A DNA stretch of 64,000 nt from Durusdinium trenchii (Eukaryota; Sar; Dinophyceae; Suessiales; Symbiodiniaceae): assembly GCA_963970005.1 (NCBI GenBank), contig CAXAMN010025361.1, forward strand, positions 1,553,427-1,617,426, given 5' to 3'. Made by a program: the position numbers and the translations under genes. Shown in pieces: positions 33,863 to 47,039 of the stretch (its first letter is position 1; each line of letters begins with the position of its first letter). Under the pieces are notes generated by a model. It was given only the letters and a program-made list of their open reading frames with translations. It did no database searches and was not told the DNA's origin.

Positions 33863-36800
33863 AAAGAAGAGTTTCTGAAGAGTAGTTGCGGAAGAGTACC
33901 AAATAGTTGCGCAAGAAAAGTTTCAAAAGAATGGAGAGTTGCGGAATAGGACTTTGTTCACCAACGAGTGGCACGAGACCTCCGATTGGACCACCAGCAA
34001 ACGACCCTCAATCTCTCAGTTTGTCTGCGAATGCTGCGCATGTGTATGTGTCATATATATATATATAATACAAATTGAATCAAATTGAACATGGCTCCAA
34101 ACTCACCTGTATGCCCACCGGCACCTCAGCAAGGGCTGCTCCAAAAAACAAAGGATTAGCGGCGACCGCCCGCTCTGTTTGGCCGCACGGCTACGGAACA
34201 CTGTGCCAAGCTTGGCGCAGCAATGGAATTCAGGGGCCGCCGACGGCCTGGGCCTAGGCCTGGCTTTACAACCGGATTCAGGACGAAGCCAACCTTCCCC
34301 CAAAGGACCAGGGCTCCAAAGGGGTCCCCTGCCCAGATCGACCGACCTGGTCGACTGGAGCAGCCGGTTTGGTGCTCGTACCGACTGTCCGGAATGCCGG
34401 GTGCATGGGGACGACCCGCGTCCTCGGTGGTTGGACCGGCATCCGTTCTTCGAGCACCACGGAGAAAGGATGGTTTTGACACCCTTGACATCCCCGAACT
34501 CTGTATGTTCCAATCACCGCCCTTTCCGTGGCGCTGGGATATGATCCCCCACGTTCTGCACACCTAGTTCGCTTAAAAGCCATGCAGCGAAAGCGGCCCC
34601 GGCGATGCCAAACTCTCGGTGGGAAGCAGAAACCGTGTGTGAGGAGAATTACTTCCCACAGGATCTTCATTCCCTGGCCGTTTTGGTTGTGCCATCGATC
34701 TCAAACCCACTGTTCTGTTCCAAGGTTATTTATATAGAATACTAATTTATACTATATTATTCAACCATAAGGGCCGTAAGGGTCATTGCTGGAGGTGGAA
34801 CTTTCTTCCCAACTTGGTGAAGGTGGTCGCTTGGCCAGGGGTCCTGGACACCCAGCGAAGCTGAGGGCATTAGTCAGACATATCTCTGACAAAATCACAT
34901 CGACCAACGAACACAACTCATGTCAACAAGTCCAAAGTTAGTCGGACATGCTTGAACATCCACGGATCTACCAGTCAGATCCAGTCAGCGTTGCCTGATG
35001 TCTACATCTGGGGTCATGTTTCCATCTGATGTCCATCTTGTAGTTTGCCAGCTCTTTCTCGTTGAATGGTGTCCTCCTCAATGGGCAAGCGGCCATTCCA
35101 CATCTCCATGCAGCACAAGGTCCCCGATCCCCTTTTGTTGCGTCGCGAATGCAGTCTCTGGAAGGATCCTGGAGCAGAACCACCATGGCAGTGGAGCAGA
35201 ACCGACAGCATCCAAACATGGCCAACGATCGAACAGAAAAAAGACTTCTGAAGTCTGCAACCCCCAAAGACCCAGACTCAAGCCGTTCCTGTTCTGTTCT
35301 GCAGATTTCCGAACCCGGGTTCCTCTCGTTTCCTATGTGGCCTCCATCTCTGTTTTTGAGGGGAGCCATTGACCGCCATGAGCAAAACCCGAACGTCACA
35401 GTAATTAGAACCACTCTACTGAACCGCCTTCAGATGGCATATATCACTGACCACCCCCCTAACTTCATTTAGGAAGGACACCGATGGGCACCGTTCAGGG
35501 AATTGCAAAGCAAAAAAAGACTGCTTCAAGGTCTTGAAGAGTATTAAGTATTTGGAAGCAAAAGGCAAGCAGCACTTCGAAATTGGGGTCCCTGTCTGCT
35601 CTTGTTCGGGCTCCCCATTTGGCCGTGCTTTCTGCACCGACCACTGCCATGGTAGCCGTCCGGCACGTCGGCCTTCTCTCAGAATGCGTGATCCCAACGG
35701 GGATGTCAGTTGTCCTGGTGGGTATGAGCACTTGATGTCATTGAATATTTTGGCAGTACAACTTCCCTCAGCTCGCCACACCCCTATAGTCTCATGTCGA
35801 TCAAACTTTGAAAACCTTCTTCACCCCAAACGATGGGAGCGGCGACCGAGCGCAGCCCTCTTGGCGCGCATGCTCGGCCATTGCGTCTGTACACCATGCT
35901 GTCGGCCAGAGCCGCCCTGTACACCTTCAAACGGTTGCCCCGGCAAAGGGGCAAAGCTGGGATGAGGCTTCCGGTCTTGACTGCGGCCTGGTTGGGATGG
36001 ACACAAGGGTACCCTTCCTTCCTTGTGAGACAACCAAGAAAGGACAACGCTGGTGGAACCCATCTCCGCAGCCAGCAGTGGAACCCGTCGTTGCTCAAAA
36101 GCCCATCCCACCTGCCGGTCGCTAGCCCCGCTGGGCCTAGTTCGGCATTGCTTAGGCCTGGAACCAAGAGCGCCGCAAGTTTCTGTACACGAGTCCTCGC
36201 GGAACGGCTCTTCAGCCTGTTTTTTGACTCAGACCAGTGGCACAACAAATGCTGGCAGGCTACGGCATGGACGAAAAACGTCCAGCTATTCCAGAACATT
36301 GATCGATGCTCAAGTTGGAAGGCAAACACTTCTTGGCATGGAATGAGGCAACGAACAAGTCAAATCTACCGAAAATACCGAACAATGTATGGAGTCATGG
36401 AGAAAACCAGTCAAAAGCAAGGAGGGCAAAATGTGGATCTGAAGCTGAACCTAATGCAATCATCAGCAAACAGAATCAGCTAAATGGGTATAGAAACAAA
36501 GACCGTTGCATGTTTGAATAGGATGGACATGTGGATTGGCAGGCAGGTGTTGTTCAACTCTTTAAAAAAATTAAAACAAGGTTTGGAAGGTAGGCAGTGC
36601 AAGGATTCTTCCAGGAGCAGGGAGATGCCAACGGTGCTGTTGCTTTGGGCTGCCTTCCTTCGTAAACGCATAAATATCAAGCTTTAGTTCCGCTTGAAAC
36701 TGTGACTGGACACTATATTTGCCCTGCAACATTTTTCCATATGTCCTGCCAATGGTAGGATTCCGACTGAGAAGGGATCATCCAAAAATAACAGCAGAAA

Positions 36801-37265
36801 GCCTTCCAAGTTCGACAGCCTGCCTCAAAGTAGGCCACAGTGATTTCGTCACAACGGCCACTATGCAGGTCACTTCCACTGTACCTCTCATGGGTACCTG
36901 GCCGTCTAAGACTTCACCAGACCCCTTGGTCCAGCCTAGGTCGAGGACGGGGCTCTAGGCCTCACCAACAGCGCACGTCACCGCAAAGGACCACCTTGAA
37001 CCATTGGCAAGGATCCTTGGACCCTTCATTTTTCTCGAAGAACGTGTCAAAAACATTTCTGTATACGTGTATGTGTGTGTGTGTGTTCTTTGTGATTGTG
37101 TTTTTTGATTGTATTTGATTGATAAAAACTGAAAATAATGGCAATAGGTCTCGTTGTCAAAATTAGATCAAGGTCCGTACCCGGACCAAACACCTGAGGT
37201 TGGTTCGGGATTCGACTTGTTGTTGAAGAAGTCAGTACTGAAGGGATCCCCAATCAAATCGCGAT

Positions 37266-37299
37266 GCTTCTTCTGCTTCTTCTTCTTCTTCTTCTTCTT
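37266..37299. repeat. CTT trinucleotide microsatellite
   Basis: About ten CTT units with one interruption. Confidence 0.9.
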
Positions 37300-38005
37300 G
37301 AGTTGTTGCTCTGTAGTGTGGCCAAGCTGAGAGTGATCTGATCAAAACCGGGCGAACAAAGACAAGTAGAGTTGTCATCTTGGGGCGGTGTCGAACTGCT
37401 AGGATTCAGCCTATGCTGCCCTTGCAAGAAAACCCAAGCTGCCTTCATTGGGGCTTATGCAATTCATCGGACTCTATCAAGCTGTCTTCATCCCTTGCAG
37501 CCTTCGCGGCTCCGTCTTCTTTCGGACCTCCAAACCCGGCCTCATGGCCCCGCCCTCTAGCCACTCGCGCAGAGTTACGGACACATCAAGAGTTCTGCTT
37601 GCGGTCGGGACGCGTGCTGGCCACGAAAGAATGTTCTGTCCACCAGTCGACCAAAAGGTTTCGAGGAAACAGATAGTAAATTGCAAGGGATCCCAAAAAA
37701 TGGGTTCGGCTATCAAGCTTGAGGGAAGACCAGTGGAAGAGGAGAGGAAGATCGTCCTGCAATGATTCAAAACAAAACAACGGACATCTATGGATGGTCC
37801 AGCGAAGCGACCATGAATTCTGCAGTGTCGACGGCGGGGGAGGATGGTACCCTTTGAACCCAAAGCCTGTGAGACCTGGTTCTGAGTTTGGCCCGATTCT
37901 CGCCCAGAATGGCATGTGGCAAAAAAGACGTGATCGAATTGATGTAGTCCTTACTGTATCTCTAAAAAAGAGTAATATGTAATATGCATTTGTTCTTCTT
38001 TTGCC

Positions 38006-38284
38006 TCACTGAAGTAGAGAAAAATCCGTCTCGAGCCGCCTATATAAAGACCCGTTCTTAAAATAGTCTTGGACTGCCAGGGTATCTGAATCAAACCTCC
38101 CTCCCAAAAAATGCCTCAGTCTTGCCAACCCCCAAGTTGCGGTGGCATTCTTGAACGTTGAGCTGAGTTCCAGCAAGCCGTCCCATGCTAGACCCGCCAC
38201 CCAACTGGTCGTACGCCGCGTACGCCGCGCGTACGAAGTCCCACTGCCACCCCCAACGTCTCCCCTGTGGGAGGATGAGATCAT
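38006..38284 (-). CDS. Candidate terminal exon, unknown protein
   Basis: An open frame of 92 codons ending at TGA. The last 60 residues have globular-protein composition (GLLELSSTFKNATATWGLAR, then an aromatic, basic end at DFSLLQ). No family recognised; the 5' boundary and any partner exon are unresolved. Confidence 0.3.
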   Translation of the reverse strand: MISSSHRGDVGGGSGTSYARRTRRTTSWVAGLAWDGLLELSSTFKNATATWGLARLRHFLGGRFDSDTLAVQDYFKNGSLYRRLETDFSLLQ

Positions 38285-39216
38285 GCCGAGGTTCCGAACG
38301 AACGACGACCCACCAAGTAAGTCCCGATGTCTGGCTTAGTTGGTGGGTTTACTTGGAAAGCCATCGGGACGACTACGTAATCGGGTCAGCTCAGCTGAGT
38401 GACTGAGTTACTTGATGTTACTTGTTTAAACCTTCACAATCTATGTGGGCTTCACATGGCCTGGAGATTACCAGTTAGGCACTGAACCCAAATCACGAGG
38501 AGTTCGCGATCTGAAGTCCGTCCGACAGGTCGCACCCGTCAGTCGCGCGCCGAGATGAAAGAGATCGCCCAGCCGCGACGAGCTAAGCTGTTGGTGCAGG
38601 CTGGCTGAGTCACGTTGTGTGGACTCCCTTTGCTCACCTGTCCTGTCATCTCCCAGTCTTTTTTAACAAGTTACGGTTTCGAAGGCTCGATGGCACTGGC
38701 ACCCCTTTTGATGACTTTTAGATGGGGGGTCCAAATAGACTACCGAACTTGGGGACTGTGCCATTGACTCTGAAACCCTTGTAAGCTTCTTCTCCCAGTT
38801 TGCTCATTGCCTTCTTCTCGTGCTGAATACAGCCCCTTCAAGTGCTGAAGGAACGGGAGGTCATCAGTCTTATTGTTACTACTAGTAAGGCACTTGTTTC
38901 TAATAGCTTCTTGTTACTACTAGTAAGGCACCTGTTACTACTAGCGATGCACCTGTTACGAGAGCCTGTTGAGTTGACCGGTCTTCTTCCGAAAATTGGG
39001 CTCCAATGCAATCCACGTCGGAACGCAGCTCCGTCCGGAGACAACGAGAGACGGAGACAACCGTGGGGGAACAGAATGGTCGATGTGCGTCTTCGTTGTG
39101 AATCCCCTAACAGGACACCTTGCAATGCATTAGAGATGCGGAGAGGGGAGCACACTCACTTCAGTCCACATTTGGGTGTTTGAACGGGGTCAACTTGACT
39201 TTCTTCACAAGAGTCA
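38285..39216. other. Stretch without a supported gene
   Basis: Holds one CTAGTAG cluster and nothing else I can support. Confidence 0.5.
38871..38960. repeat. CTAGTAG modular repeat cluster
   Basis: TTGTTACTACTAGTAAGGCAC and CTAATAGCTTCTTGTTACTA modules, ending TACTAGCGATGCACCTGTTAC. Confidence 0.85.
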
Positions 39217-39990
39217 TTGATCGAATGCTTCAGAAGCATTTGCCGACCGCAGGTAGTCCTTGTAACAAGTAAAATCGATTCATTGCTGTTTGTTTTGCCA
39301 ACCCACACCTCAACGGTTCATTTTCTGGTCATGGCGCGACCCATTAAACTGGCCACGCAAAGAGTTCAATTCGATTCAGTTCGGATGTATTTCGCATGGG
39401 CCGCTGGCTCAAATGGAGCACTTCTGGAGGAGTCCAAGAAAAAACAATCAAAACAATCAGATTGTATAATCGCTCAAAACACATGGAAGTTGCACTTCGC
39501 ATCGAATTCTTCCGAACTTCTCTGCCATGGACTTCAGGCCGAATGGACCTGTCTTGGGGAACCCTCAAGATGCTCGGTCGCGATCGCCCAAGCGACTGTC
39601 CGAAGGTCTAGAGGGGCCGACGTCGAGTGGCACGTCTGTGGGCGGCCCGAAATCAATAAGCACTGCGGTTCAAAGGGGATCCTAGCTGCAAAGGAAGTTG
39701 AGCAGCAGAAGTCAGCGATTTTGTGTATGATTCAGAAGAAAAACCCAGCGACTGGAACGACACGGAACCTTGAGGTCCTCAAAAGGCTTTTCGGAGGGAT
39801 CTTTCCCGGGAGAGCCACCGACGCGGTAGCAACTTCGTCTCGTTCTCGGATCGCCCGCTTCCAACGGGCGCGATCAGGACATGACATGATGTTGCACATG
39901 AATGCACATGGTGTTATGGTGTTAGTTTGGTTGACAGAGGCCAAACCCAAATTCATGTCATCAACCTTCCCCCACGGCTACAACCCATAG
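39217..39990 (+). CDS. Long open frame, doubtful, unknown
   Basis: A 257-codon frame free of simple repeats, one of the longest such frames in the window. The middle part (about residues 130-215) is Lys/Arg-rich and protein-like, but there is no recognisable domain and it opposes the strand of all firm genes. A 74-codon minus-strand frame overlaps its end. It may be chance. Confidence 0.2.
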   Translation: MIECFRSICRPQVVLVTSKIDSLLFVLPTHTSTVHFLVMARPIKLATQRVQFDSVRMYFAWAAGSNGALLEESKKKQSKQSDCIIAQNTWKLHFASNSSELLCHGLQAEWTCLGEPSRCSVAIAQATVRRSRGADVEWHVCGRPEINKHCGSKGILAAKEVEQQKSAILCMIQKKNPATGTTRNLEVLKRLFGGIFPGRATDAVATSSRSRIARFQRARSGHDMMLHMNAHGVMVLVWLTEAKPKFMSSTFPHGYNP

Positions 39991-41048
39991 GATAGATCCA
40001 GCCTGCAACTGGGCGGAAGTGACGGATCCCAAACCCTCTAGGTCTCAAACATTGGGTCTCAAACCCTCTAGTGACTCTAGTGTTCCTCATCTGAATCTAA
40101 GTTGGGCTATCAAGCCCATTGTTTCACTCCCTTTTGATGCAGGTGATTCAAATGGCTCCTCAACTTCCTTCTGTCATCTGCCTGGAGCAGCTCTGATCAC
40201 GCCTCCGACGTCTTCGACGAAAGCAACGCTCTGATCGCGCGCATCGTCGCTGACGCTTGGAGAGTGCCGTCGTCAGCGTTCTTGTACGCCCTGCTGGTCA
40301 CAGAGGCGGGTTGTTGGGCCCCTAAGAGGTCTCAATTGGTGACCTGGTTGGAGGTCGCCAGCAGAAAAGGAGATGCGACCTGGTCCCTTGCCTTGGGAAC
40401 CCCAAACCGCAGAGAATGAAACGGTCTACTCTAAGACAAACTTTTCTTTGTGCAGGGGGGCACTAAACACAGAACCTGGTGGTCCTGACATTATTCAAAG
40501 TGAAGAGCATCCTCTGCAATAAACAAGGCTGTGTCTCTCTCGGTGGAAGCTGTGTTTCTTCGGCTCCAACCAAGACTCCGTGACAGCGCCAAGCTGTGCT
40601 GGCTCTGAGCTCCAGCTGTCAGATGGGTCCGTCCCCAGAGAGCCAAAAAGGCCAGTCCTGCAGGGTGTGGTTTCTTGTCTCATCTGCACACTGATTTGCA
40701 TAACACTGATTTGCATATGCTTCTCAGTGTTCAAATCCTCGAAACACTTACTTGAAGCCTTCGTGTTCCTCGACAAACCTATATAATCGTCCCCAGAGCT
40801 ATAGCAGCTATGGCTGTTTTGCAGCCTCCCAATGGTGCACAAAAAAAGGCATCCCAGAAACTCGGCAGTCCTGTGTACAAAAATATACAAGCTCAGCTGC
40901 TTCAGATGCAGCTAATTGGAGAGTCCGAGCGCAATGAATAGATGTCCTCAGTATCGTGTTTTCAGCATGTGCGAGCCAGCACACCTTGCCCTACAACAGT
41001 CATGCGATGTGCAAACCTTTGATCCCCTTGATGGGCTGAATATATCAT
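39991..41048. other. Stretch without a supported gene
   Basis: Short near-duplicates of AAACCCTCTAG near 40030-40070 are the only pattern noted. Confidence 0.5.
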
Positions 41049-41558
41049 GTGTCGTGGGCATATCATCGCAAGCGCGGAAACAGCAGCGACAGCTGGACCG
41101 CATTTTTTCATGTTTCTGCTGGCCAATCAGCAGCGCCCAACCTCCGGTCAAGCCAAAAGCATACCGGCCAAGCCAGACCATTTCCAACTCAAAATATGTT
41201 TTATCAATTTGGTTCTAACATCCAAGAAGCAGAGCCACTGAAACAGACAGAGACAAAGCAGAATCACATCAGGCCAGCATCCGAAAGAGCCATGAAGGCA
41301 AAGGGATACAAAGCAAAGTCGTCTCAGCCCAGCATCCAGAAGAGCGACAAAGCAGAATCATCTCAGCCCAGCATCAAGAACAGCCATGGGAGACAAAGGA
41401 AGACAAAGCAGAATCATCTCAGCCCATGGGAGACAAAAGAAGCCAAAGGGAGAAATGGAGACAGATCAGAAATCATCTTGCCACCCAGGATCGTCGCTAT
41501 TGCAAGAATTGAGAACCCCTCACTGGCTGTTCTGTTTGGAGAAGAAAACAAAGTGTAA
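41049..41558 (+). CDS. Open frame over a degenerate tandem repeat, doubtful
   Basis: A 169-codon frame whose middle part repeats a Lys/Ser/Gln-rich motif (SSQPSIQKSDKAESSQPS). The DNA has four copies of GACAAAGCAGAATCATCTCA-type sequence starting near 41251, 41307, 41346 and 41402 (spacing about 56, 39 and 56 bp). The frame may be open only because of the repeat. Confidence 0.2.
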   Translation: MSWAYHRKRGNSSDSWTAFFHVSAGQSAAPNLRSSQKHTGQARPFPTQNMFYQFGSNIQEAEPLKQTETKQNHIRPASERAMKAKGYKAKSSQPSIQKSDKAESSQPSIKNSHGRQRKTKQNHLSPWETKEAKGRNGDRSEIILPPRIVAIARIENPSLAVLFGEENKV

Positions 41559-42132
41559 AAATTGCCTCAATGGCTCTCATCAAAATCAGTCGACTTCGGC
41601 GAACGATGCCGTGACCCACGAAGATCCAACCACAAAGCGGAAAAAAGAACCAAACCACCCAGAAGAAGGACACCTATGGACACCTAAGAAGGCGAGCGCT
41701 GAGTCCTGAATAAAAAAGATGCAGAACCTGAGAAAAAATAAAACAGAGGTGTGAATTCCTCAAAAACTTTCGGAAGAGCCATGGACGGTTTCAAGCAGCC
41801 AAACCAAATCCGCCAACCTTCGAGACTTTGGTTGAGGATAATTGAATGGCTTTGGAGGCTCCAATTCCTAGAATTTCTTACTTGCCAAGGGCTTTTGTCT
41901 GAAAACTCCTTCCCTCCCAGCCCCCTTCCCCTCTCAGCATGGAGTTTCCCACTCCAACAGACAGCACATCTCGACTCGACCGACCTCCACCGACCGACCT
42001 CGCAGCCCAGGACCCCGGCCGGCTTGGAGTCGTAGAGGGAACCACAGGAGGTGCCTGAGGACGTTCGGAACCAACGGAGGACGGCGTTGGGTACCCCAAG
42101 GAAGGCGGGCACCGCCGAACAAGTGAAGGCCT

Positions 42133-42456
42133 TCAAGGGGCCGAAGTGAATCGAGATGTTTTTGGGCCAACGGATGATGCCTGTTTCAGGGGACAGATGG
42201 TTTTGTTTGGTGTTGTTGCCTTGGGGATCGCTGGCACTATGTGAAAAGATGTTGAGATCACGTCTAGCACGGAGTCATGGTGATCTCCACTCTGAAGCTC
42301 AGAGCTACAGGACGTCTTCGAGATAGTTTCTTTGTAGATCAGATCATCCAAAGCAATCTTCCCTCCATCTTCCTCACATGTGTCAGATGATGAGTTTAAC
42401 CCTCTGCCTCTACCCTCTGATGAAATGCTCGCGATCCAAAAAGTCCCGCTTGTCAA
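42133..42456 (-). CDS. Candidate exon, acidic Ser/Thr-rich peptide
   Basis: A 107-codon open frame ending in a stop, with mixed acidic, Ser and Thr composition (SSDTCEEDGGKIALDDLIYK and onward) that looks like a disordered coding region rather than repeat read-through. No partner exon or family identified. Confidence 0.3.
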   Translation of the reverse strand: MTSGTFWIASISSEGRGRGLNSSSDTCEEDGGKIALDDLIYKETISKTSCSSELQSGDHHDSVLDVISTSFHIVPAIPKATTPNKTICPLKQASSVGPKTSRFTSAP

Positions 42457-43004
42457 TTTTACCTGAAAACATGTGACCTAAAATTAAGGGATTTGTCCCA
42501 GGTTTATGTGGAACACTCCTCCCCACCAAACAGCTGCATCAACGAAGTGCGTCCCTCTCTTCAGCTCTTTCGGAGAAAAACAAACTCTCCACCCCTCCTC
42601 TTTAGAAAGATGCAAAGACAAATTAAGCCCCCCAACCCTCCTCCAAACAAACATGGAAGTGGAAAGAACCAGCTTTCTGGAGGAGAATGTTCTTCCAGGG
42701 GACTAATTGTCCGCTTCCATGATTACTTCCCTTAAACCCAACTTCCAGGGTTCTATACGGCTCTATATACCACCCGGCGTCAGTCTCGATTCAAACAACA
42801 CGAATCATCTTCGGCTTGTCCTGAAAATTGCGGGACGTCCCAGATGCGTATCAGGCGCTCCATGGTCCTCGAACCTTCACCCCCCCTCTTCAACTCACCC
42901 AAACTGCTCGGTCCATATTGATTCAAACACGGCCAGAGGATGCCAGTCGAAGTTGGTCCGTGGTCCCTGTTGCTGAGTCTTACGTTTTCAACATGGAATC
43001 ATAT

Positions 43005-43121
43005 GTAGCTAGAAGCTACTATAGTAACAAAGGCTTCTAGGTTGGAGGCCATCGCTAGCAGGTTCGAGGCCATTACTACTAGTAGCAAGAAGCTACTAGT
43101 AACAAGGGGCATCGCTACTAG
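43005..43121. repeat. CTAGTAG modular repeat cluster
   Basis: Includes AGAAGCTACTATAGTAAC, GGTTGGAGGCCATCGCTAGC, TTCGAGGCCATTACTACTAG, TAGCAAGAAGCTACTAGTAA and CAAGGGGCATCGCTACTAGG in order. Confidence 0.9.
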
Positions 43122-44189
43122 GTATACCACTGGGGTCGCTCGCTCGGTCGAGCACTGGGCAGCCCCCACTGGCCGAGGAGGATTTCTGGCACTTCTTGGC
43201 CGGGAAGTCCTCCGAAACGGACGGTTACCCGGATGGACAACGTTTGCCATTTGGCCGGGATGGTGAACAACGTGTGACTTGAACAGAACTGGCTGCAAAG
43301 ACCATGAGCCCGAGCACTCAACAGCATGGGCTAGGGGTGTCCTTAGACTGACAAGCATGCTGATCCTTCGTATCAGTTGCTTATGATCCCAAACTTGATG
43401 AAAAACCCATAGAACCAGTGTCACTGGTCTGCAAGGGGGTCCTTTTGCGCAGAGGACTTGGGCGGGCTTCTGCAAGGTGTTCTGTTCAGAGAACGTGAGG
43501 GGTTGAGAGGTGTGCTTCCAATCTTTGGATCAGAACCTGTAAAGGGCACCGTTCTTCTCTCAATTGACTGAACTCCCTTGCTTGTCTGACTTTCGGTCTG
43601 GACCCCTTTGATTGTGTCAACATATTCCCAAAAAGGTTCCACTTTCCTCCATTTTCCAGGTGACCTCAGGAGCTCGACTTCGTCACCGGACCGGTCTTCG
43701 GAGCTCGCCTCGCGGAAGGCCTCCCCAAAGGTTCGGGCTTTCCTCAGACTTCGCGACCACCGTGTTCAGGCCACCACCGGGAACACGGTGGAATGTCTCC
43801 CCCGGTTCCGGGACCATTCGTGACAAGGGCGAGGGCCCTGGAGCGCCCTTCCAGAAGCAACCAGTTTCGGAGCCCCAACCACCCGAAAAGGCCTCCCCCC
43901 GAGGCATCCGTGGGGGGAGCTCTGTGTCAAGGCGTTCGTTGGGGCCAGCCGAGGATCTTTCGGGCCTTCAAGCTGTTCGCAGGAGGCCCCAGGGCCACGC
44001 AGCTATGCCCCACCTGAAGGACCACCTGGGCGGTGGACAGCTTAGAAGAGTCCAACAAGAAAGGAAGGCTGCTAAAATCAGGGGGTGGATGGGGAACAAG
44101 GTGGATAATGCGTGTAGGAATATGTTCTGTAATGAGCTGTTACTTATTTAGGGTGCGTTCATTGATTCAAAGTTTGGACGTCCCATATC

Positions 44190-44640
44190 GTTTTGCAGCG
44201 TTTGGCACATGGACACTGTAGGTATCGTTTTGCAGGGTGTTGCAGGGTTAGCGCATCAACTTCAAGGATATAGTGCATGTAAAAATCCGGTATCGTTTTT
44301 GGGGTCAGCACCCCTGTGAAGCATCGCTTTGGTTTTGGGCACGTTTTGGGAACCCTTCAAATGCAGCCTGCGCCTACAAGCGCTGGGGTTTAGTCACCCG
44401 GGTTTGCAGAAAGTCACCCGGCCGCATGTAAACGCAGCATTTGTCAAAGTCACCCGGCTCGCGAAAAGTCACCCGTTTTATGTTAAAACACAATGTAAAC
44501 GCTCTACGGAAGTATGTTTGTCAAAACTGCTATACATCAAGAATTCACTGCCCCTGTGCAGGAAAGAACTAATTTTATGTCGAAGTTTGCAGCGTTTTGG
44601 TGACCCATTGTAAACGCAGCATCCAGACGACTTTCTACAG
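44190..44640. repeat. Short interspersed motif repeats (AGTCACCCGG, CGTTTTGCAG)
   Basis: AGTCACCCG occurs four times between 44392 and 44475, and GTATCGTTTTGCAG/GCGTTTTGG-type motifs recur on both sides. Period is irregular. Confidence 0.55.
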
Positions 44641-46440
44641 GACCAGACGACTTAACACAGGTGCGTGTCGAATTCACAACTTCGCCCGTGACCATGGCTC
44701 ACAAAGGGTAACAAAAACGTATACAAAAACTAAGCAACCCTCAGAACAAGCCTGGACCCCTACCACCAAAACATGACAAAACGGACGCATGGTATCTTGC
44801 GAGTTCCACATGATTGATTGACCCGCAGCCCAGGAAGCCCAGGAACTCTCTCCTCTGGCGGGATCATCCACACTGAGCCTGGCACGGATCACATATGAGA
44901 ATGTGAAAACAGGTGAAACTGTGAAGCCTCAACGTTGATGGTCGATTCCGATTCATCTATTAATCGATTATGCCAGCAGAGACCCCAAACAGCGTCAGCA
45001 TTATTTTTTAATGTCAACTGTTTGAATTCTAATGTTGGTGGGAGCATCTGCAATCATATACCTATAGCTCCAGCTGTTTGAGAACGGCACGTAAACAAAG
45101 AATGCTTGAAAACAACCGTTCCTGATGCCTGAGTCACATGTGAAAAACGAAGGGAGACACGTCAAGACATGTCATGAGAAATCCCAGGATGAAGACATAC
45201 CTGGACAAGGCGGTGGAGAAAGAAAAACCGCGGCGTTTCGACCAACCGCAAGGCCCGTTGGCCAGCCCGGCCAGAGGACAACAGCAGGACAGCTGCAAGC
45301 ACCAGAAGGACAAGAGGAGGACAAGCTCCAGACACAGCATTCAGGGGTGTCGCCAGCCACTGTGGCCAGCTCTCTTTTTCCTAAAAGAGAACCCCAACAG
45401 TAAATTGTTTGGGGGAAAAAGCTGCAAGGTCAAACATCTCCAGGCCAGGGCGGGTTTATTCGGTTAATTAATCAACAGTCCAAACTTCAACGTTCAATCC
45501 AAGAAACCCAGCACCCCGCAAGAGTCCCCATCAAGTCTTCTTTGCTTGGCAAGGAGACCTCCGTGTTGGATACTCGTACCTCCCATCGAAAGCCCTCAGA
45601 ATGCCCACCGCAAGGTGCACTGAGAAAAACCGACAAGCCAAGATGCGGAGCCCTTCTGTCACAAGGGAACGACCTCGAGGAGGCGAAGACCAGAAACCGC
45701 GCCTCTTCATTTCTTAGGCACCATTTCAATTAGCCTATAGGGCCTTATAGGGAGATATATATATATATTGATCTGCCACCACCCACCAACCTGCCCCACA
45801 CCTGCCGCCAGCTCGCCCCACACCTGCCGCCAGCTCGGCTGATGGGTTGCTACGCCAGGCGAGTGCCGTTCGGCCAGAGATGTCCGCGATGATGTGCCCG
45901 CAAGGGAGGGAGCAAACGAGGAACCTGAGACGACGTTGGATGGAAGAAATCCATATTCAATGGATTTGTCACCAGATCCTGGAAGAACTGCAGAGTCCTC
46001 GATTCCTAGATGCCAGGCCAAGTAAGGTGACCAGTGCCCACAACCCACAATCCCCAAAGCCAAGCCTCCTTTCATGTTCCTTCTGGTGTGTTTTGCGAGA
46101 ATAAGAAGGGGATGTCCAACTTCAAAGTCCAGTCTGAAATACCCCCCCCTTTTAAATTGTTTGATGCCCTTCCGATCTTCTCCCACCTCCGCCCACCTCC
46201 GAGTGTTCACTCGGCCCTCATGAAACACCGATCTCTTGGCTGGACAAGCAGATCTCTTGAATCTCTGGGATGTGCCTGCGCACCGAGTTGGCCTCTTCAC
46301 GATGGACATGGGAATATGAATGTGACGTCTGCAAGTAGGGACCCAACTCCGAAACCATCCTACTCTGGCGGTCAAAACCTCACCCCCACCCATCCGGAAC
46401 ACAGAGGAATCTATTCGTGTTCACCGGTCGAAAGGAAAAA

Positions 46441-46610
46441 CTACTAGTAACACTAGCAACAAGAAGCTGCTAGGTGGAGGCCATCGCTATTAGGTTGGAG
46501 GCCAAGAAGCTATTAGGAACAAGAAGCTTTACTAGGGGCTCCTGGCCTTACTACTAGGAGCAAGGACGCTACTAGGGGCTCCCGGCCCGCAGAAAAAGCT
46601 ACTAGGGTTC
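46441..46610. repeat. CTAGTAG modular repeat array
   Basis: About nine modules of at least four types in the CTACTAG orientation, with CTATTAG variants. Confidence 0.9.
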
Positions 46611-46931
46611 GGTCTTGAGTTTTGACCTGCACACAGCCTGTCTCCTTCCAAGACGCTGTAGGGGCAGCACCTCTTCATCGCCAAAGACCTGGGCAGCTCT
46701 GCACGTAGCTTGGAGTTCTGGAAGGGTCAGGATCTGATAAGGTTGAGAAGGCAAGCGGCAAGGGCCTAGGGGGAGTCATTGATCCTGTCTTTTCTCAAAA
46801 TCCATTGGCCCCCACATTCCACTTGAGGCCTGCAACAAATGGTCGTCACGCCCACATGGTCCGTTCCTTTTTGTGGGGGTGAACGGCCCCAGCATGTCTC
46901 ACCTCCACACCGGCCCCGTTCACCCCCCCAC

Positions 46932-47039
46932 CTGCACATCGCACTCCGCCTTGGCGCCCACGGCGATGCTCCGGTCGAGGAGCGCGCGGCCTGACCGGCG
47001 ATTGCAGCGCAGGAGCGGCTCCGAACCTCTGAGAGACAC
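46932..47039 (-). CDS. Candidate 36-codon exon, unknown protein
   Basis: Exactly 108 bp between an acceptor (CGATTTCAG) and a GT donor (GTGCAG|GTGGGG), phase 0 at both ends. The peptide starts VSLRGSEPLLRCNRRSGRAL and ends in an acidic segment (AECDVQ), a composition typical of a folded domain edge. The upstream bases are also open. No family recognised and no partner exon placed. Confidence 0.45.

Larger units (their letters stand above)
32013..38005. other. Repeat-rich intergenic stretch
   Basis: No gene supported over about 6 kb. Holds copy 2 of the two-hairpin element, a diverged CTAGTAG-family cluster, a CT run (33005-33023), a 42-bp and a 21-bp tandem repeat, a short CCCACC run near 33570, a TA run near 34050 and a CTT microsatellite. 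Weak protein-like frames occur at about 35050-35130 and 35830-35960, minus strand. Confidence 0.5.
42457..46931. other. Stretch with repeats, no supported gene
   Basis: Contains two CTAGTAG clusters, short repeated blocks at 44.2-44.6 kb and a TA run at about 45759-45770. Overlapping frames near 43.6-44.1 kb and 45.7-46.4 kb show no domain. Confidence 0.5.
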